A stretch of DNA of 64,000 bases from Eubacterium sp. OM08-24 (GCF_003438075.1 NZ_QSTA01000002.1:248001-312000), one strand, 5' to 3'. Shown: positions 8,526 to 18,047, counted from the stretch's first letter. Notes: generated by a model from the sequence alone, not told the origin. A program made the numbers and translations.

Positions 8526-9422
8526 ATGAAATTTTTATCAGTTGCTCAAGTAGCTAAAAATTGGAATTTATCTGAAAGAACAGTGCGCAATTACTGCGCA
8601 AGCGGAAAAATTCCCGATGCCTTTTTAACAGGCAAAACATGGAATATTCCCGAAAATGCCGAACCTCCGAAAAGGAGCAACTCAGTAAAACAAGCGCCGA
8701 GTAATCTATTGGAGGTTTTAAAAGCCGAAAAAGCAAGCAAAATAAGCGGCGGCATATACCATAAAATACAGGTTGAACTAACATATAATTCAAACCATAT
8801 CGAGGGCAGTAAATTAACGCACGACCAAACACGCTACATTTACGAAACAAATACAATCGGCTTTACCGACAGTACGATTAATGTAGATGACATAGTTGAA
8901 ACCGCAAACCATTTTAAGTGCATTGATATGGTGATTGACAAGGCAGCAAAGCCTCTGAGTGAAACTTTTATAAAACAGCTGCATATGGTGCTGAAAAACG
9001 GAACGAGTGACTCACGCAAGGATTGGTTTGCCGTCGGTGATTATAAAAAATATCCGAATGAAGCCGGAGGTAAAATTACCACTCCTCCTGAGGAAGTGCA
9101 CGATAAAATAAAAGCTCTGATTTCTGCCTACAACAAGACCGACAACAAATCTTTTGATGATTTAATCAGCTTTCACTATGAATTTGAGTGTATTCACCCA
9201 TTTCAAGACGGCAACGGTCGTATAGGCAGATTGATATTGTTTAAAGAGTGTTTAAAGCATAATATAGTCCCGTTTATTATTGACGAAAACCTAAAAATGT
9301 TCTATTACAGAGGACTAAGCGAATGGCAAAACGAAAAGGGTTATTTAATTGATACCTGCCTTACAGCGCAAGACAAATTCAAAAAATACCTTGATTATTT
9401 CAGAATACCATATAAAGATTAA
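8526..9422 (+). CDS. HTH-Fic protein with internal inhibitory motif (AMPylase family)
   Basis: 298 residues. Residues 1-48 form an excisionase/MerR-like HTH ('SVAQVAKNWNLSERTVRNY', ending in a wing 'GKTWNIP'). The Fic core carries the full motif HPFQDGNGRIGR (224-235) with catalytic His224, so it should transfer AMP or another nucleotide monophosphate to a protein target. S89-N-H-I-E93-G94 fits the class II inhibitory motif S/T-x3-E-G/N, in which the Glu blocks ATP in cis. No separate antitoxin gene is adjacent. It sits alone between divergent minD and a convergent small gene, with its own promoter, operator-like repeat and terminator. The target is unknown. Confidence 0.9.
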   Translation: MKFLSVAQVAKNWNLSERTVRNYCASGKIPDAFLTGKTWNIPENAEPPKRSNSVKQAPSNLLEVLKAEKASKISGGIYHKIQVELTYNSNHIEGSKLTHDQTRYIYETNTIGFTDSTINVDDIVETANHFKCIDMVIDKAAKPLSETFIKQLHMVLKNGTSDSRKDWFAVGDYKKYPNEAGGKITTPPEEVHDKIKALISAYNKTDNKSFDDLISFHYEFECIHPFQDGNGRIGRLILFKECLKHNIVPFIIDENLKMFYYRGLSEWQNEKGYLIDTCLTAQDKFKKYLDYFRIPYKD

Positions 9423-9521
9423 ATCCGAGCCGTCAGTGAGCGCACAATATTTTCGGCTGTCGCAAATTTTTGCGTTAAATTATAATAAGACTGATAATTC
9501 AGATAAAGCAAAATAAGACAA

Positions 9522-9558
9522 AAAACGGAGCACTCGCTTTGATGAGTTGCTCCGTTTT
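9522..9558. terminator. Bidirectional terminator between the Fic gene and the 101-residue gene
   Basis: AAAACGGAGCA and TGCTCCGTTTT pair, with an inner CTC/GAG extension. There is an A-run on the left and a T-run on the right, so it can serve both convergent genes. Confidence 0.8.
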
Positions 9559-9583
9559 ACTTTATATCAAAATTTATTCTCGC

Positions 9584-9889
9584 TTAATAATGGTACTCGC
9601 TTTCAGAAATCTTTACCATTTTATAAACATATTCTCTGTATTCGGGATCATTTATACAGCATTTGCCATGAGAACCGTTTTGCGTATTAATACTTACAAT
9701 ATATCCTTTGTAATAATCCGAGTAGCAGGAAATATTAAAAAATCCGCTTTGGTATCCCTTTCTGTTAAAATTGACGGTAAACTTACATCGACTGCGTTCC
9801 TTGCACTTGCTTTCAATAAATGCAATTAATTCATCAACCGAAGAATCTTGCAGTCTATACAGCGGTCTTTGATTTATATCTTGATACAT
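9584..9889 (-). CDS. Unknown small protein (101 residues)
   Basis: The reading frame is open to 10171, but everything upstream of 9889 is repeat sequence read as protein, so the ATG at 9889 (MYQDINQR) is chosen; GGAAG lies 8 nt before it. The protein is soluble and rich in Tyr, Lys and Cys, with a C-terminal half of likely beta strands ('KFTVNFNRKGYQSGFFNIS') and no membrane segment. I do not recognise a family. It converges with the Fic gene at a shared terminator. The repeat inserted just upstream may have replaced its natural promoter. Confidence 0.55.
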   Translation of the reverse strand: MYQDINQRPLYRLQDSSVDELIAFIESKCKERSRCKFTVNFNRKGYQSGFFNISCYSDYYKGYIVSINTQNGSHGKCCINDPEYREYVYKMVKISESEYHY

Positions 9890-9941
9890 TGCACACACTT
9901 CCTTGCTAAATATTGGATGAATTATGTTATAGCTTATTTTC

Positions 9942-10344
9942 GGTCGGGCAACAAAGTAAAACAAAAGCCGAATTTTTCGTCCGAAGTTAAAAGTTTGGTC
10001 AACCTTTTTAAAGGTTGTGGGTGTAGGCAACGCCCACAAATACTTTCCTTTTACGCAATCTAACGATAGCCAAACGGCTCGCCGTTTGGCGGCTGAACGC
10101 AACGGCGAGAGCCGATGCGACAGCAACAAAGGAAAGATATTCTTATAAGTTGTACCGTCATTGCAATGCAATGACGGTACATTATTTTAATCATTTCTTT
10201 TCTAAAGGCTATCGCCTGTTTTTTCAAACTGAGTTTTAGCACGCAAACAGCAAAGCTGTTTGTGCCTATAAGTAAGTTATAAAGGAAACTTTTATGGGCT
10301 CTGCCCAAACCTGCAACCCTTTAAAAGGGTTGACCTAAATTTTG
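9942..10344 (+). repeat. Hairpin-rich intergenic repeat, full copy R1
   Basis: Begins GGTCGGGCAACAAAG and ends TTGACCTAAATTTT. The outer ~60 bp at each end are imperfect inverted repeats of each other (left: GGTCAACCTTT...AAAGGTTG then GGCAACGCCCACAAA; right, read backwards: GGTCAACCCTTT...AAGGGTTG then GGGCAGAGCCCATAAA). Between them are hairpins with arms GCCAAACGG/CCGTTTGGC, GTACCGTCATTGC/GCAATGACGGTAC and GCAAACAGC/GCTGTTTG(T). Copies R2 and R3 have the same order of hairpins. No coding capacity; ORFs read through it are spurious. Confidence 0.85.
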
Positions 10345-10436
10345 GATTCATTAAACTAAGCTTTGTGCGCTAAATCCTAATTTTCCTCAACCACCGACAT
10401 TAACCTGCTGCCATCTTAACTGCTGAAAGCAAAACT

Positions 10437-10472
10437 AAAAAGGTCTACCGCCTTTCGACAATAGACCTTTTT
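10437..10472 (-). terminator. Terminator of the tRNA operon
   Basis: AAAAAGGTCTA and TAGACCTTTTT form an 11-bp stem starting 2 bp after the last tRNA. On the minus strand it ends in TTTTT. Confidence 0.85.
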
Positions 10473-10473
10473 A

Positions 10474-10561
10474 TGGTGCCGGTGACCGGACTTGAACCGG
10501 TACGGTCGCAATGACCGAGGGATTTTAAGTCCCTTGTGTCTGCCTATTCCACCACACCGGC
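10474..10561 (-). tRNA. tRNA-Leu (anticodon TAA)
   Basis: 88 nt including an encoded CCA. Acceptor GCCGGTG pairs with CACCGGC. The anticodon loop reads CTTAAAA, giving UAA. There is a long variable arm (CCTCGGTCATTGCGACCG) as expected for Leu. It is the last tRNA of the operon. Confidence 0.95.
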
Positions 10562-10570
10562 TAATTAGTT

Positions 10571-10645
10571 TGGTGACCCGGACGAGAATCGAACTCGTGT
10601 TACCGCCGTGAAAGGGCGGTGTCTTAACCGCTTGACCACCGGGCC
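10571..10645 (-). tRNA. tRNA-Glu (anticodon TTC)
   Basis: 75 nt including CCA. Acceptor GGCCCGG pairs with CCGGGTC. The anticodon stem CCGCC/GGCGG encloses CTTTCAC, giving UUC. The T arm ACGAGTTCGAATCTCGT is canonical. Confidence 0.95.
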
Positions 10646-10648
10646 GTA

Positions 10649-10725
10649 TGGTAGCGGAAATAGGACTTGAACCTACGACACCTCGGGTATGAACCGAGTG
10701 CTCTAGCCAGCTGAGCTATTCCGCC
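10649..10725 (-). tRNA. tRNA-Met, elongator type (anticodon CAT)
   Basis: 77 nt including CCA. The anticodon stem CTCGG/CCGAG encloses TTCATAC. The acceptor is fully paired and the anticodon stem lacks the three G-C pairs of initiators, so it is not initiator tRNA. A lysidine-modified tRNA-Ile (CAT) cannot be fully excluded by eye. It is first in the operon, only 3 bp before tRNA-Glu. Confidence 0.88.
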
Positions 10726-10757
10726 ATCTGTTCGCCAACATCAAATCAGCAAGATAG

Positions 10758-10786
10758 ATTATAATATAATACCCTCGATTTGTCAA
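10758..10786 (-). promoter_or_regulatory. Consensus sigma-A promoter of the tRNA operon
   Basis: On the minus strand TTGACA, 17 nt, TATAAT: a perfect consensus, 33 bp before the first tRNA. Confidence 0.9.
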
Positions 10787-10984
10787 GGGATATTTTAAAT
10801 TTTTTTGAAAATTTTTATAATTTTTTCAAAATTCTTAATTCTATCTGTATTTTTAAGCATTTTAAGCGAGCAAACATATATAATTTGCGATCACTGCCGT
10901 AAAAATACTTATTTTACTGTTACCTCATTATTGTTAGCCGATAAATTATTTTTATTCTGAGCTTTGCCCAAAATAAAAGGTGTG

Positions 10985-11014
10985 GCTGTCCTCCACCTTT
11001 TGGCAGAGGACAGC
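10985..11014 (-). terminator. Terminator-like hairpin downstream of nifJ
   Basis: GCTGTCCTC and GAGGACAGC pair around a 12-nt loop. On the minus strand it is followed by CACACCTTTTATTTT, 35 bp after the nifJ stop. Confidence 0.65.
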
Positions 11015-11048
11015 GCAAACTTATTAAATTTTAATTTATTTTACCAAA

Positions 11049-14000
11049 TTACTCTGCATCCGGAATGCTTGCGAGTTTTTCGAGATGAGCGTACTTCTCC
11101 TCAGCTACCTTTTCAGCCTTAGCAAAGAGCTTTTCTGCTCTCTCTGGGAATGAACGGGTAAGTGAGTTGTAACGAACTTCGCCCATAATAAAGTCACGAT
11201 AAGATGCACTTGGAGCTTTGCAATCGAGCATAAACGGATTCTTGCCCTCATCGGCACGGCGTGGGTCATAACGGAAGATATTCCAATAACCTGCCTCAAC
11301 AGCCTTCTTCTCTTCCTGCTGAGCAATGCTCATACCGCCCTTAATACCATGGTTGATACATGGAGCGTAGCAGATGATAAGTGATGGGCCGTTGTAGCTT
11401 TCAGCCTCTACCATAGCCTTGAGTACCTGATTGTTGTCGGCGCCCATTGCGCACTGTGCAACATATACATAGCCGTAGCTCATTGCGATAGCAGCAAGGT
11501 CTTTCTTCTTAACAGCCTTACCGGCAGCAGCAAACTGTGCAACAGAACCTACCGGAGTAGCCTTTGATGCCTGTCCGCCTGTATTTGAGTAAACCTCTGT
11601 ATCGAATACGAGGATATTTACATTTTCGCCTGATGCGATAACATGGTCAAGACCGCCAAAGCCGATATCGTAAGCCCAGCCGTCACCACCGAAGATCCAC
11701 ATTGACTTCTTAGCAAGCTCGTCCTTGTCGATAAGTGTCTTTTTAGCAAGCTCGCCAACCTTAGCGTCATCAACATTCTTTTCAAGCTCTGCAATAAGTG
11801 CGTCTGTTGCAGGACGGCTTGCTGTTGAATCGCAAACTGTGTCGAGGTAGTTCTGACAAGCTGTCTTTAACTCTTCGCTGTCTGTATCTTTCTGAATGTT
11901 CTCAACATACTCTACAAGTCTGTTGCGGATAGCTTTCTGACCGAGAGCCATACCAAGACCAAACTCAGCATTATCCTCAAAGAGTGAGTTCTGCCAAGCA
12001 GGGCCAAAGCCTTTCTTGTTCTTTGTGTATGGTGTTGCCGGAGCAGATGCACCCCAAATTGATGAACAGCCTGTTGCGTTAGCAATGAACATTCTGTCGC
12101 CAAAGAGCTGTGTAACGAGCTTAGCGTATGGTGTTTCACCACAACCTGCGCAAGCGCCTGAGAACTCAAGGAGTGGCTGCTTGAACTGGCTGCCCTTAAC
12201 TGTTGAGAACTTAAACTTAGCGGCTACTTCAGGCTTTTCGTCAAGAGTTACCGCATAATCAAATACAGCTTGCTCTGCACGCTGGCTGTCGATTGGCTTC
12301 ATTGTAAGAGCCTTTTCGCCCTTCTTGCCCGGACATACATTAGCGCAAGCGCCGCAGCCTGTACAGTCGAGTGTTGATACAGTCATAACGAACTTGAGCT
12401 CCTTAAGACCGATCATTGGAATGCTCTTTGTGCCCTGCGGAGCGGCTGCAAGCTCGTCCTCTGTCATAGCAACAGGACGGATTACAGCGTGAGGACATAC
12501 GATAGCACACTTGTTACACTGAATACAGTTGTCTGAATTCCACTCAGGAACATCAACTGCGATACCACGCTTTTCATAAGCGGCTGAACCGTTAGGAGCA
12601 GTACCGTCAACATGATCCATAAATGCAGATACAGGGAGCTTGTTGCCCTTGTACTCATTTACAGGCTTGAGGATACCGTTTACATACTCAACGAGTGCGC
12701 CCTCGCCCGGAACTACATCGCTTGCCTTATCGTCAGCGGCATTTGCCCAATCAGCAGGAATTTCAACCTTCTTGAGGTCTTCCATACCACGGTCAATAGC
12801 TGCGTAGTTCATATCTACGATAGCCTGACCTTTCTTCATATATGACTTCTTAGCGGCTGCCTTCATAAGCTCCTTAGCCTTTTCAGCCGGGATAATGTCT
12901 GCAATCTTAAAGAAAGCTGACTGAAGAACTGTGTTGATTCTGCCGCCAAGACCGATTTCTTTACCGATCTTGATACCGTCGATTGTGTAGAAATTGATAT
13001 TTCTTGTAGCAAGGATTCTCTTCATCTTGCCAGGGAGTCTTTCTGAAAGCTCGTCAACATCCCAAGGACAGTTGAGGAGGAATGAACCGCCTTCCTTGAG
13101 GTCGTCTACGATGTCGTACTTGTCAACATATGATGGGTTGTGACAAGCAACGAAGTCAGCCTTAGAAATATAATATGTTGATTTGATAGGCTGATTACCG
13201 AAACGAAGGTGAGAAACTGTAAGACCGCCCGACTTCTTTGAGTCATAAGCAAAGTAGCCCTGAGCGTACATATCGGTGTTATCGCCGATAATCTTAATGG
13301 AGTTCTTGTTTGCACCAACAGTACCGTCAGCACCAAGGCCCCAGAATTTACATGAATGTGTACCCTTTGGAGTTGTGTCAGGGTTCTCAACGATAGGAAG
13401 TGAAAGATTTGTAACATCATCAACGATGCCGATTGTAAATCTTCTCTTAGGAGCGTCGCTCTCTGCGTTTCTGTAAACAGCAATGATGTCGGCAGGAGTT
13501 GTATCCTTAGAACCAAGACCGTATCTGCCTGTAAACACCTTTACGCCGGCAAAGTCTGAACCGTTGATAGCAGCGAGAACATCAAGATAGAGTGGCTCAC
13601 CGATTGAACCGGGCTCTTTTGTTCTGTCGAGAACAGAGATAGTCTTAACTGTCTTAGGAAGCTCACTTAAGAGATAGTCTGCAACGAAAGGTCTGTAAAG
13701 GTGAACCTTTAAAAGACCAACCTTTTCGCCTGCTGCGTTGAGGAAGTCTACAACCTCTTCTGCACAATCACATACAGAACCCATAGCAACGATAATGTGC
13801 TCTGCGTCCTCTGCACCATAGTAGTTAAATGGCTTGTAGTTTGTGCCGATCTTCTCGTTTACCTTGTTCATATATTCAACAACAACTTCGGGTACTGCAT
13901 CATAATACTTGTTGCAAGCCTCTCTTGCCTGGAAGAAGATGTCGTCGTTCTGAGCTGTACCTCTTGTTACAGGGTGCTCAGGGTTAAGTGCTCTTCTGCG

Positions 14001-14609
14001 GAACGCTTCTACTGCGTCCCAATCAAGCATATCTGCGAGATCCGCATAATCCCACTCTTCAATCTTCTGAATCTCGTGAGAGGTTCTGAAACCGTCAAAG
14101 AAGTGGAGGAAAGGAACTCTGCCCTTGATAGCCGAAAGATGTGCAACGGCAGCAAGGTCCATACATTCCTGTGGGTTGTTTGAACAGAGCATTGCATAGC
14201 CTGTCTGACGGCAAGCATAAATATCTGAATGGTCACCGAAAATTGAAAGAGCGTGGCTTGTAAGAGCACGGGCAGATACATGAATTACGCCCGGTAAAAG
14301 CTCGCCTGCCATCTTGTACATATTCGGAATCATAAGAAGCAAGCCCTGTGAAGCTGTGTAAGTTGTGGTTAAAGCACCGGCTGCAAGCGAACCGTGAACC
14401 GCACCGGAAGCACCGCCTTCCGACTGCATTTCCGTAACCTGTACTTCTCTGCCGAAAAGGTTTTTAGTGCCCATTGCCGAGAACTTGTCGGTAAGGTCAG
14501 CCATTACGGAAGAAGGTGTGATAGGATAGATAGCAGCAACATCTGTAAACGCATAAGAAACATGAGCAACAGCGCTGTTACCGTCCATAGTTTTCATTTT
14601 TCTTGCCAT
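11049..14609 (-). CDS. nifJ: Pyruvate:ferredoxin (flavodoxin) oxidoreductase
   Basis: 1186 residues, the usual size of the single-chain enzyme. It oxidises pyruvate with CoA to acetyl-CoA and CO2 and reduces ferredoxin. Visible: the N-terminal pyrimidine-binding domain ('YPITPSSVMADLTDKF'), two [4Fe-4S] ferredoxin motifs (CIQCNKCAIVCPHAV and CTGCGACANVCPGKKG), the cysteines of the proximal cluster ('GACAGCGETPY', 'ATGCSSIWGASAP'), and the thiamine diphosphate/Mg site 'GGDGWAYDIGFGGLDH' with 'SNTGGQ'. AAGGAGG stands 9 nt before the ATG. It is monocistronic, with its own promoter and terminator. With NfnAB in this window it would feed reduced ferredoxin into NADPH formation. Confidence 0.98.
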   Translation of the reverse strand: MARKMKTMDGNSAVAHVSYAFTDVAAIYPITPSSVMADLTDKFSAMGTKNLFGREVQVTEMQSEGGASGAVHGSLAAGALTTTYTASQGLLLMIPNMYKMAGELLPGVIHVSARALTSHALSIFGDHSDIYACRQTGYAMLCSNNPQECMDLAAVAHLSAIKGRVPFLHFFDGFRTSHEIQKIEEWDYADLADMLDWDAVEAFRRRALNPEHPVTRGTAQNDDIFFQAREACNKYYDAVPEVVVEYMNKVNEKIGTNYKPFNYYGAEDAEHIIVAMGSVCDCAEEVVDFLNAAGEKVGLLKVHLYRPFVADYLLSELPKTVKTISVLDRTKEPGSIGEPLYLDVLAAINGSDFAGVKVFTGRYGLGSKDTTPADIIAVYRNAESDAPKRRFTIGIVDDVTNLSLPIVENPDTTPKGTHSCKFWGLGADGTVGANKNSIKIIGDNTDMYAQGYFAYDSKKSGGLTVSHLRFGNQPIKSTYYISKADFVACHNPSYVDKYDIVDDLKEGGSFLLNCPWDVDELSERLPGKMKRILATRNINFYTIDGIKIGKEIGLGGRINTVLQSAFFKIADIIPAEKAKELMKAAAKKSYMKKGQAIVDMNYAAIDRGMEDLKKVEIPADWANAADDKASDVVPGEGALVEYVNGILKPVNEYKGNKLPVSAFMDHVDGTAPNGSAAYEKRGIAVDVPEWNSDNCIQCNKCAIVCPHAVIRPVAMTEDELAAAPQGTKSIPMIGLKELKFVMTVSTLDCTGCGACANVCPGKKGEKALTMKPIDSQRAEQAVFDYAVTLDEKPEVAAKFKFSTVKGSQFKQPLLEFSGACAGCGETPYAKLVTQLFGDRMFIANATGCSSIWGASAPATPYTKNKKGFGPAWQNSLFEDNAEFGLGMALGQKAIRNRLVEYVENIQKDTDSEELKTACQNYLDTVCDSTASRPATDALIAELEKNVDDAKVGELAKKTLIDKDELAKKSMWIFGGDGWAYDIGFGGLDHVIASGENVNILVFDTEVYSNTGGQASKATPVGSVAQFAAAGKAVKKKDLAAIAMSYGYVYVAQCAMGADNNQVLKAMVEAESYNGPSLIICYAPCINHGIKGGMSIAQQEEKKAVEAGYWNIFRYDPRRADEGKNPFMLDCKAPSASYRDFIMGEVRYNSLTRSFPERAEKLFAKAEKVAEEKYAHLEKLASIPDAE

Positions 14610-15114
14610 TGGAATTGTCCTCCTTAAAGTATGTCAGCGACAACACCGTTTGTCGCATTTAATACAATTTTTAAAGATACATACTGTATCATAATAAATT
14701 TTAACACTTAAATGTTAATTTGTAAAGAGGTTTTCAACAATAACGCATATGTTTTTACCCGATTTTTCTAAAACTTTACCAAATATTTTAAATTTCCTCA
14801 TAAAACCGAGTTTTTCGCCGATTCAGGTGATTTTTAGACAAAACAAAAGTTTGTTAATTGCCATAAAACCGTAAAATTCGTCAATAATTTTCATACGCAA
14901 AAAATTGTTATACATACATTATGCGAAAATTGTATTATTTTGGCAAGAAAACATACAACTTAACGGCTGATATTTTTGTAAATAATAGTCATTTTTATTA
15001 AAGAAATTATATTGCGATTAAAGAATTAAAATTAAATAAAAAAAGCGTATAATAGTTTGGATAATCAATTGACATAATATGACTTTATATAACTTTATAA
15101 GGCACGGAGGCAGT
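14610..15114. other. Divergent regulatory region between nifJ and the activase gene
   Basis: 505 bp, very AT-rich, no gene. The nifJ promoter is at 14698-14726. A small hairpin (CGACA...TGTCG, 14639-14655) lies in the nifJ leader. On the plus strand a TATAAT is at 15048-15053, without a good -35, and TTGACA is at 15069-15074, without a well-spaced -10; either could belong to the activase gene. Confidence 0.5.
14698..14726 (-). promoter_or_regulatory. Candidate nifJ promoter with palindromic spacer
   Basis: On the minus strand TTTACA, 17 nt, TAAAAT. Inverted repeat TTAACA/TGTTAA (14701-14718) overlaps the -10 and fills the spacer, a position suited to a repressor. Confidence 0.5.
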
Positions 15115-18021
15115 ATGTTGAAATTAGGACTTGACATTGGCTCAACTACAATAAAATGCGTTGTTTTAGACGAAGAAAACAAAATTATATACAGTACCTA
15201 TGAGCGACATTATTCTCAGATAACCGAGAAAATCGCCGAAATTCTTGCAACTGTACGCAGCAAGGTAAAGGGTGTTGAAAACGCAGCCGTTGCGCTTTCC
15301 GGTTCTGCCGGTATGGGTGTTGCGGAGTCAAGCAATATTGACTTCGTGCAGGAGGTTTACGCAACAAGAGTTGCCACAAACACATTTATTCCGGGCACAG
15401 ATGTTGTCATTGAGCTTGGCGGCGAGGACGCAAAAATCCTTTTCCTTACAAACGGTCTTGAAGTGCGTATGAACGGTACTTGCGCAGGCGGTACGGGCGC
15501 ATTTATCGACCAAATGGCAACCTTGCTCAATGTTCCGCTTGAGGAGCTTGACTCACTTGCAAAGCAATACGAAAAAACCTACACTATTGCATCTCGCTGC
15601 GGTGTATTTGCAAAAACAGATATTCAGCCTCTTTTAAATCAAGGCGCAAGGAAGAGCGATATAGCCGAAAGTATCTTCAACGCCGTTGTAAGCCAGACTG
15701 TCGCAGGTCTTGCACAGGGACGAGAAATCGAAGGTCAGGTTGTATATCTCGGCGGCCCGCTCACCTTTATGAGCGAGCTTAGAAACTGCTTTGACAAAAC
15801 CTTAAACACAAAGGGTATCTGCCCTGAAAATTCACTTTACTTTGTTGCCTGCGGTGCGGCTCTCTGCGCCGAAAAGCCTATTGACTTTGACAAGGTAATA
15901 GATGAAGTTAAAAATTATCGTGGCAGCGGCAACTTTGCTTTTAATCCGCCGCTTTTCAAAGATGAAGAGGACTACAAAAAATTCTCTGACCGCCACGCAA
16001 AGGCTACCGTAACCCAAAAGGAGCTTAAAGGCTACAAGGGCAAGGCTTATGTGGGTATGGACGCAGGCTCTACAACCGTAAAGGGCGTTGTGCTTAACGA
16101 CGACGGCGAACTTCTTTATTCAAAATATCTTCCGTCAAAGGGAAATCCTGTTGAAATCATCAAGGGATTTCTTGAGGAAGTCTATACAATCAATCCCGAA
16201 ATTAACATAGTTTCATCTGCCGTAACAGGCTATGGTGAAGAAATTATAAAGAACGCTTTTGATGTTGACTACGGCATAGTAGAAACCATTGCGCACTTTA
16301 CCGCCGCAAAATACTTTATGCCCGATGTTGAATTTATCATCGACATCGGCGGTCAGGACATCAAGTGCTTTAAAATTCACAACGGCGCAATCGACAACAT
16401 CTTCCTCAACGAGGCTTGTTCTTCCGGATGCGGCAGTTTCTTGCAGACATTTGCAAATGCGCTCGGCTACGAAATCGCCGACTTTGCAAAGCTCGGACTT
16501 TTTGCAAAGCGCCCTGTTGACCTCGGCTCAAGATGTACCGTATTTATGAACTCAAGCGTTAAACAGGCTCAGAAAGACGGCGCAACAATCGAGGATATTT
16601 CAGCAGGTCTTTCCTTAAGCGTTGTAAAGAACGCACTCTACAAAGTCATCAGAGCGTCAAGTCCTGACGAACTCGGCAAAAGAGTTGTAGTACAGGGCGG
16701 TACTTTCCTTAATGACGCCGTACTCCGTGCATTTGAGCAGGAAATGGGCGTTGAGGTTGTTCGTCCGAACATTGCCGGACTTATGGGCGCATACGGTGCG
16801 GCTCTCTATTCCAAAAACAAATCAAAGGGCAACGGCAAAAGCAAGCTTTCGGATATGAAAGCGCTCAAAGCCTTTGTTCACGATATAAAGGTAACAAACT
16901 GCGGTATGTGCAGCAACAACTGCCGACTTACAATCAACAGCTTTGGCGGTGGCAGAAGATTTATTGCAGGCAACCGCTGCGAGCGACCGATTACAAAGAA
17001 ATCTCAGTCAAACGAGCTTAATATGTACGCTGTCAAGCTGAAAATGCTTGAGGAATACAAGCCTGTTGAGGGACTTCGTGGCAAGCTCGGTATGCCGATG
17101 GCACTCAATATGTTTGAAATGTATCCGTTCTGGTACAGATTCTTTACAGAGCTTAAATTTGAGGTGTTCCACTCACCGTTCTCTACAAGAAAGCTTTACC
17201 AGAGAGGTCAGCAGACGATTCCGAGTGATACCGTATGTTTCCCGGCAAAACTTGTGCATGGTCATATTCAGACCTTAATAGACGAGGGTGCGGAAACTAT
17301 ATTCTACCCATGTATGTCATACAACTTTGACGAGCACCTCGGCGATAACCACTACAACTGTCCTGTTGTTGCCTACTATCCCGAAGTTATCAACAACAAT
17401 ATGAAAGATGTGCAGAAAATCTGCTTTATAAAGGAATATTTCGGCGTACATATGCCAAAGCATTTCCCACAAAAGGCATATGAGGCACTTTCAAAATATT
17501 TTCCTGACCTTACTCTCAACGAGGTAAGAAAGGCCGCAAAACTTGCTTATGACGAACAGCATAAGTACAGAAAAAAGGTAATTGCAAAGGGCAACGAGAT
17601 TATTGAAAAAGCCGAAAAAGAGGGCAAAAAGATAATGGTGCTCGCAGGCAGACCTTACCATATAGATCCCGAAATCAACCACGGCATTGATAAGCTGATT
17701 TCAAGCTTTAATGTTGCTATTGTCAGCGAAGATGTAATATCTCCGAGGGTTGAAAAATTTAATACTCATGTACTTAACCAGTGGACATATCATTCAAGAC
17801 TGTACGCTGCCGCTAAGTATGTTACAACAAGAAAGGATATGGAGCTTATACAGCTTGTTTCCTTTGGCTGCGGCGTAGATGCCATTACTACTGACGAAGT
17901 AAGAGAAATTCTTGAAAAAGAGGGCAAAATTTACACGCAGATTAAAATTGACGAAATCACAAATCTTGGTGCAGTTAAAATCCGTATCCGCAGCTTGCTT
18001 GCTGCTATTGATAACGATTAA
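15115..18021 (+). CDS. Fused double acyl-CoA dehydratase activase (BcrAD/BadFG family) with C-terminal DUF2229 domain
   Basis: 968 residues from the ATG at 15115 (GGAGG 4 nt upstream); the frame is open 36 bp further without an RBS. Two consecutive ASKHA ATPase domains are present, starting 'GLDIGSTTIK' (about residue 4) and 'GMDAGSTTVKG' (about 315). Each keeps the cluster cysteines: C123 (NGTCAGG) and C162 (SRCGVF); C435/C439 and C474 (SRCTVF). Ordinary activases are homodimers that share one [4Fe-4S] cluster, so this chain looks like a pseudo-dimer. The rest is a DUF2229/HgdB-like domain with C596-x2-C599-x3-C603 and C622. ATP hydrolysis would drive a low-potential electron to the partner. 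The substrate is unknown. Confidence 0.88.
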   Translation: MLKLGLDIGSTTIKCVVLDEENKIIYSTYERHYSQITEKIAEILATVRSKVKGVENAAVALSGSAGMGVAESSNIDFVQEVYATRVATNTFIPGTDVVIELGGEDAKILFLTNGLEVRMNGTCAGGTGAFIDQMATLLNVPLEELDSLAKQYEKTYTIASRCGVFAKTDIQPLLNQGARKSDIAESIFNAVVSQTVAGLAQGREIEGQVVYLGGPLTFMSELRNCFDKTLNTKGICPENSLYFVACGAALCAEKPIDFDKVIDEVKNYRGSGNFAFNPPLFKDEEDYKKFSDRHAKATVTQKELKGYKGKAYVGMDAGSTTVKGVVLNDDGELLYSKYLPSKGNPVEIIKGFLEEVYTINPEINIVSSAVTGYGEEIIKNAFDVDYGIVETIAHFTAAKYFMPDVEFIIDIGGQDIKCFKIHNGAIDNIFLNEACSSGCGSFLQTFANALGYEIADFAKLGLFAKRPVDLGSRCTVFMNSSVKQAQKDGATIEDISAGLSLSVVKNALYKVIRASSPDELGKRVVVQGGTFLNDAVLRAFEQEMGVEVVRPNIAGLMGAYGAALYSKNKSKGNGKSKLSDMKALKAFVHDIKVTNCGMCSNNCRLTINSFGGGRRFIAGNRCERPITKKSQSNELNMYAVKLKMLEEYKPVEGLRGKLGMPMALNMFEMYPFWYRFFTELKFEVFHSPFSTRKLYQRGQQTIPSDTVCFPAKLVHGHIQTLIDEGAETIFYPCMSYNFDEHLGDNHYNCPVVAYYPEVINNNMKDVQKICFIKEYFGVHMPKHFPQKAYEALSKYFPDLTLNEVRKAAKLAYDEQHKYRKKVIAKGNEIIEKAEKEGKKIMVLAGRPYHIDPEINHGIDKLISSFNVAIVSEDVISPRVEKFNTHVLNQWTYHSRLYAAAKYVTTRKDMELIQLVSFGCGVDAITTDEVREILEKEGKIYTQIKIDEITNLGAVKIRIRSLLAAIDND

Positions 18022-18047
18022 TCACCGTATGAAAGGTTGTGCTATAA

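Noticed and set aside
9890..10308. ORFs on the minus strand across R1 (including the N-terminal extension of the 101-residue gene)
   Set aside because: The same peptide pieces (for example WALPTPTTF.KVDQTF) are read from other repeat copies near 60.7 and 62.9 kb; they are translations of the repeat, not proteins.
14701..14718. Rex operator in the nifJ promoter
   Set aside because: The Rex consensus has TTGTTAA first and TTAACAA second; here the half-sites are in the opposite order. Kept only as a generic palindrome.
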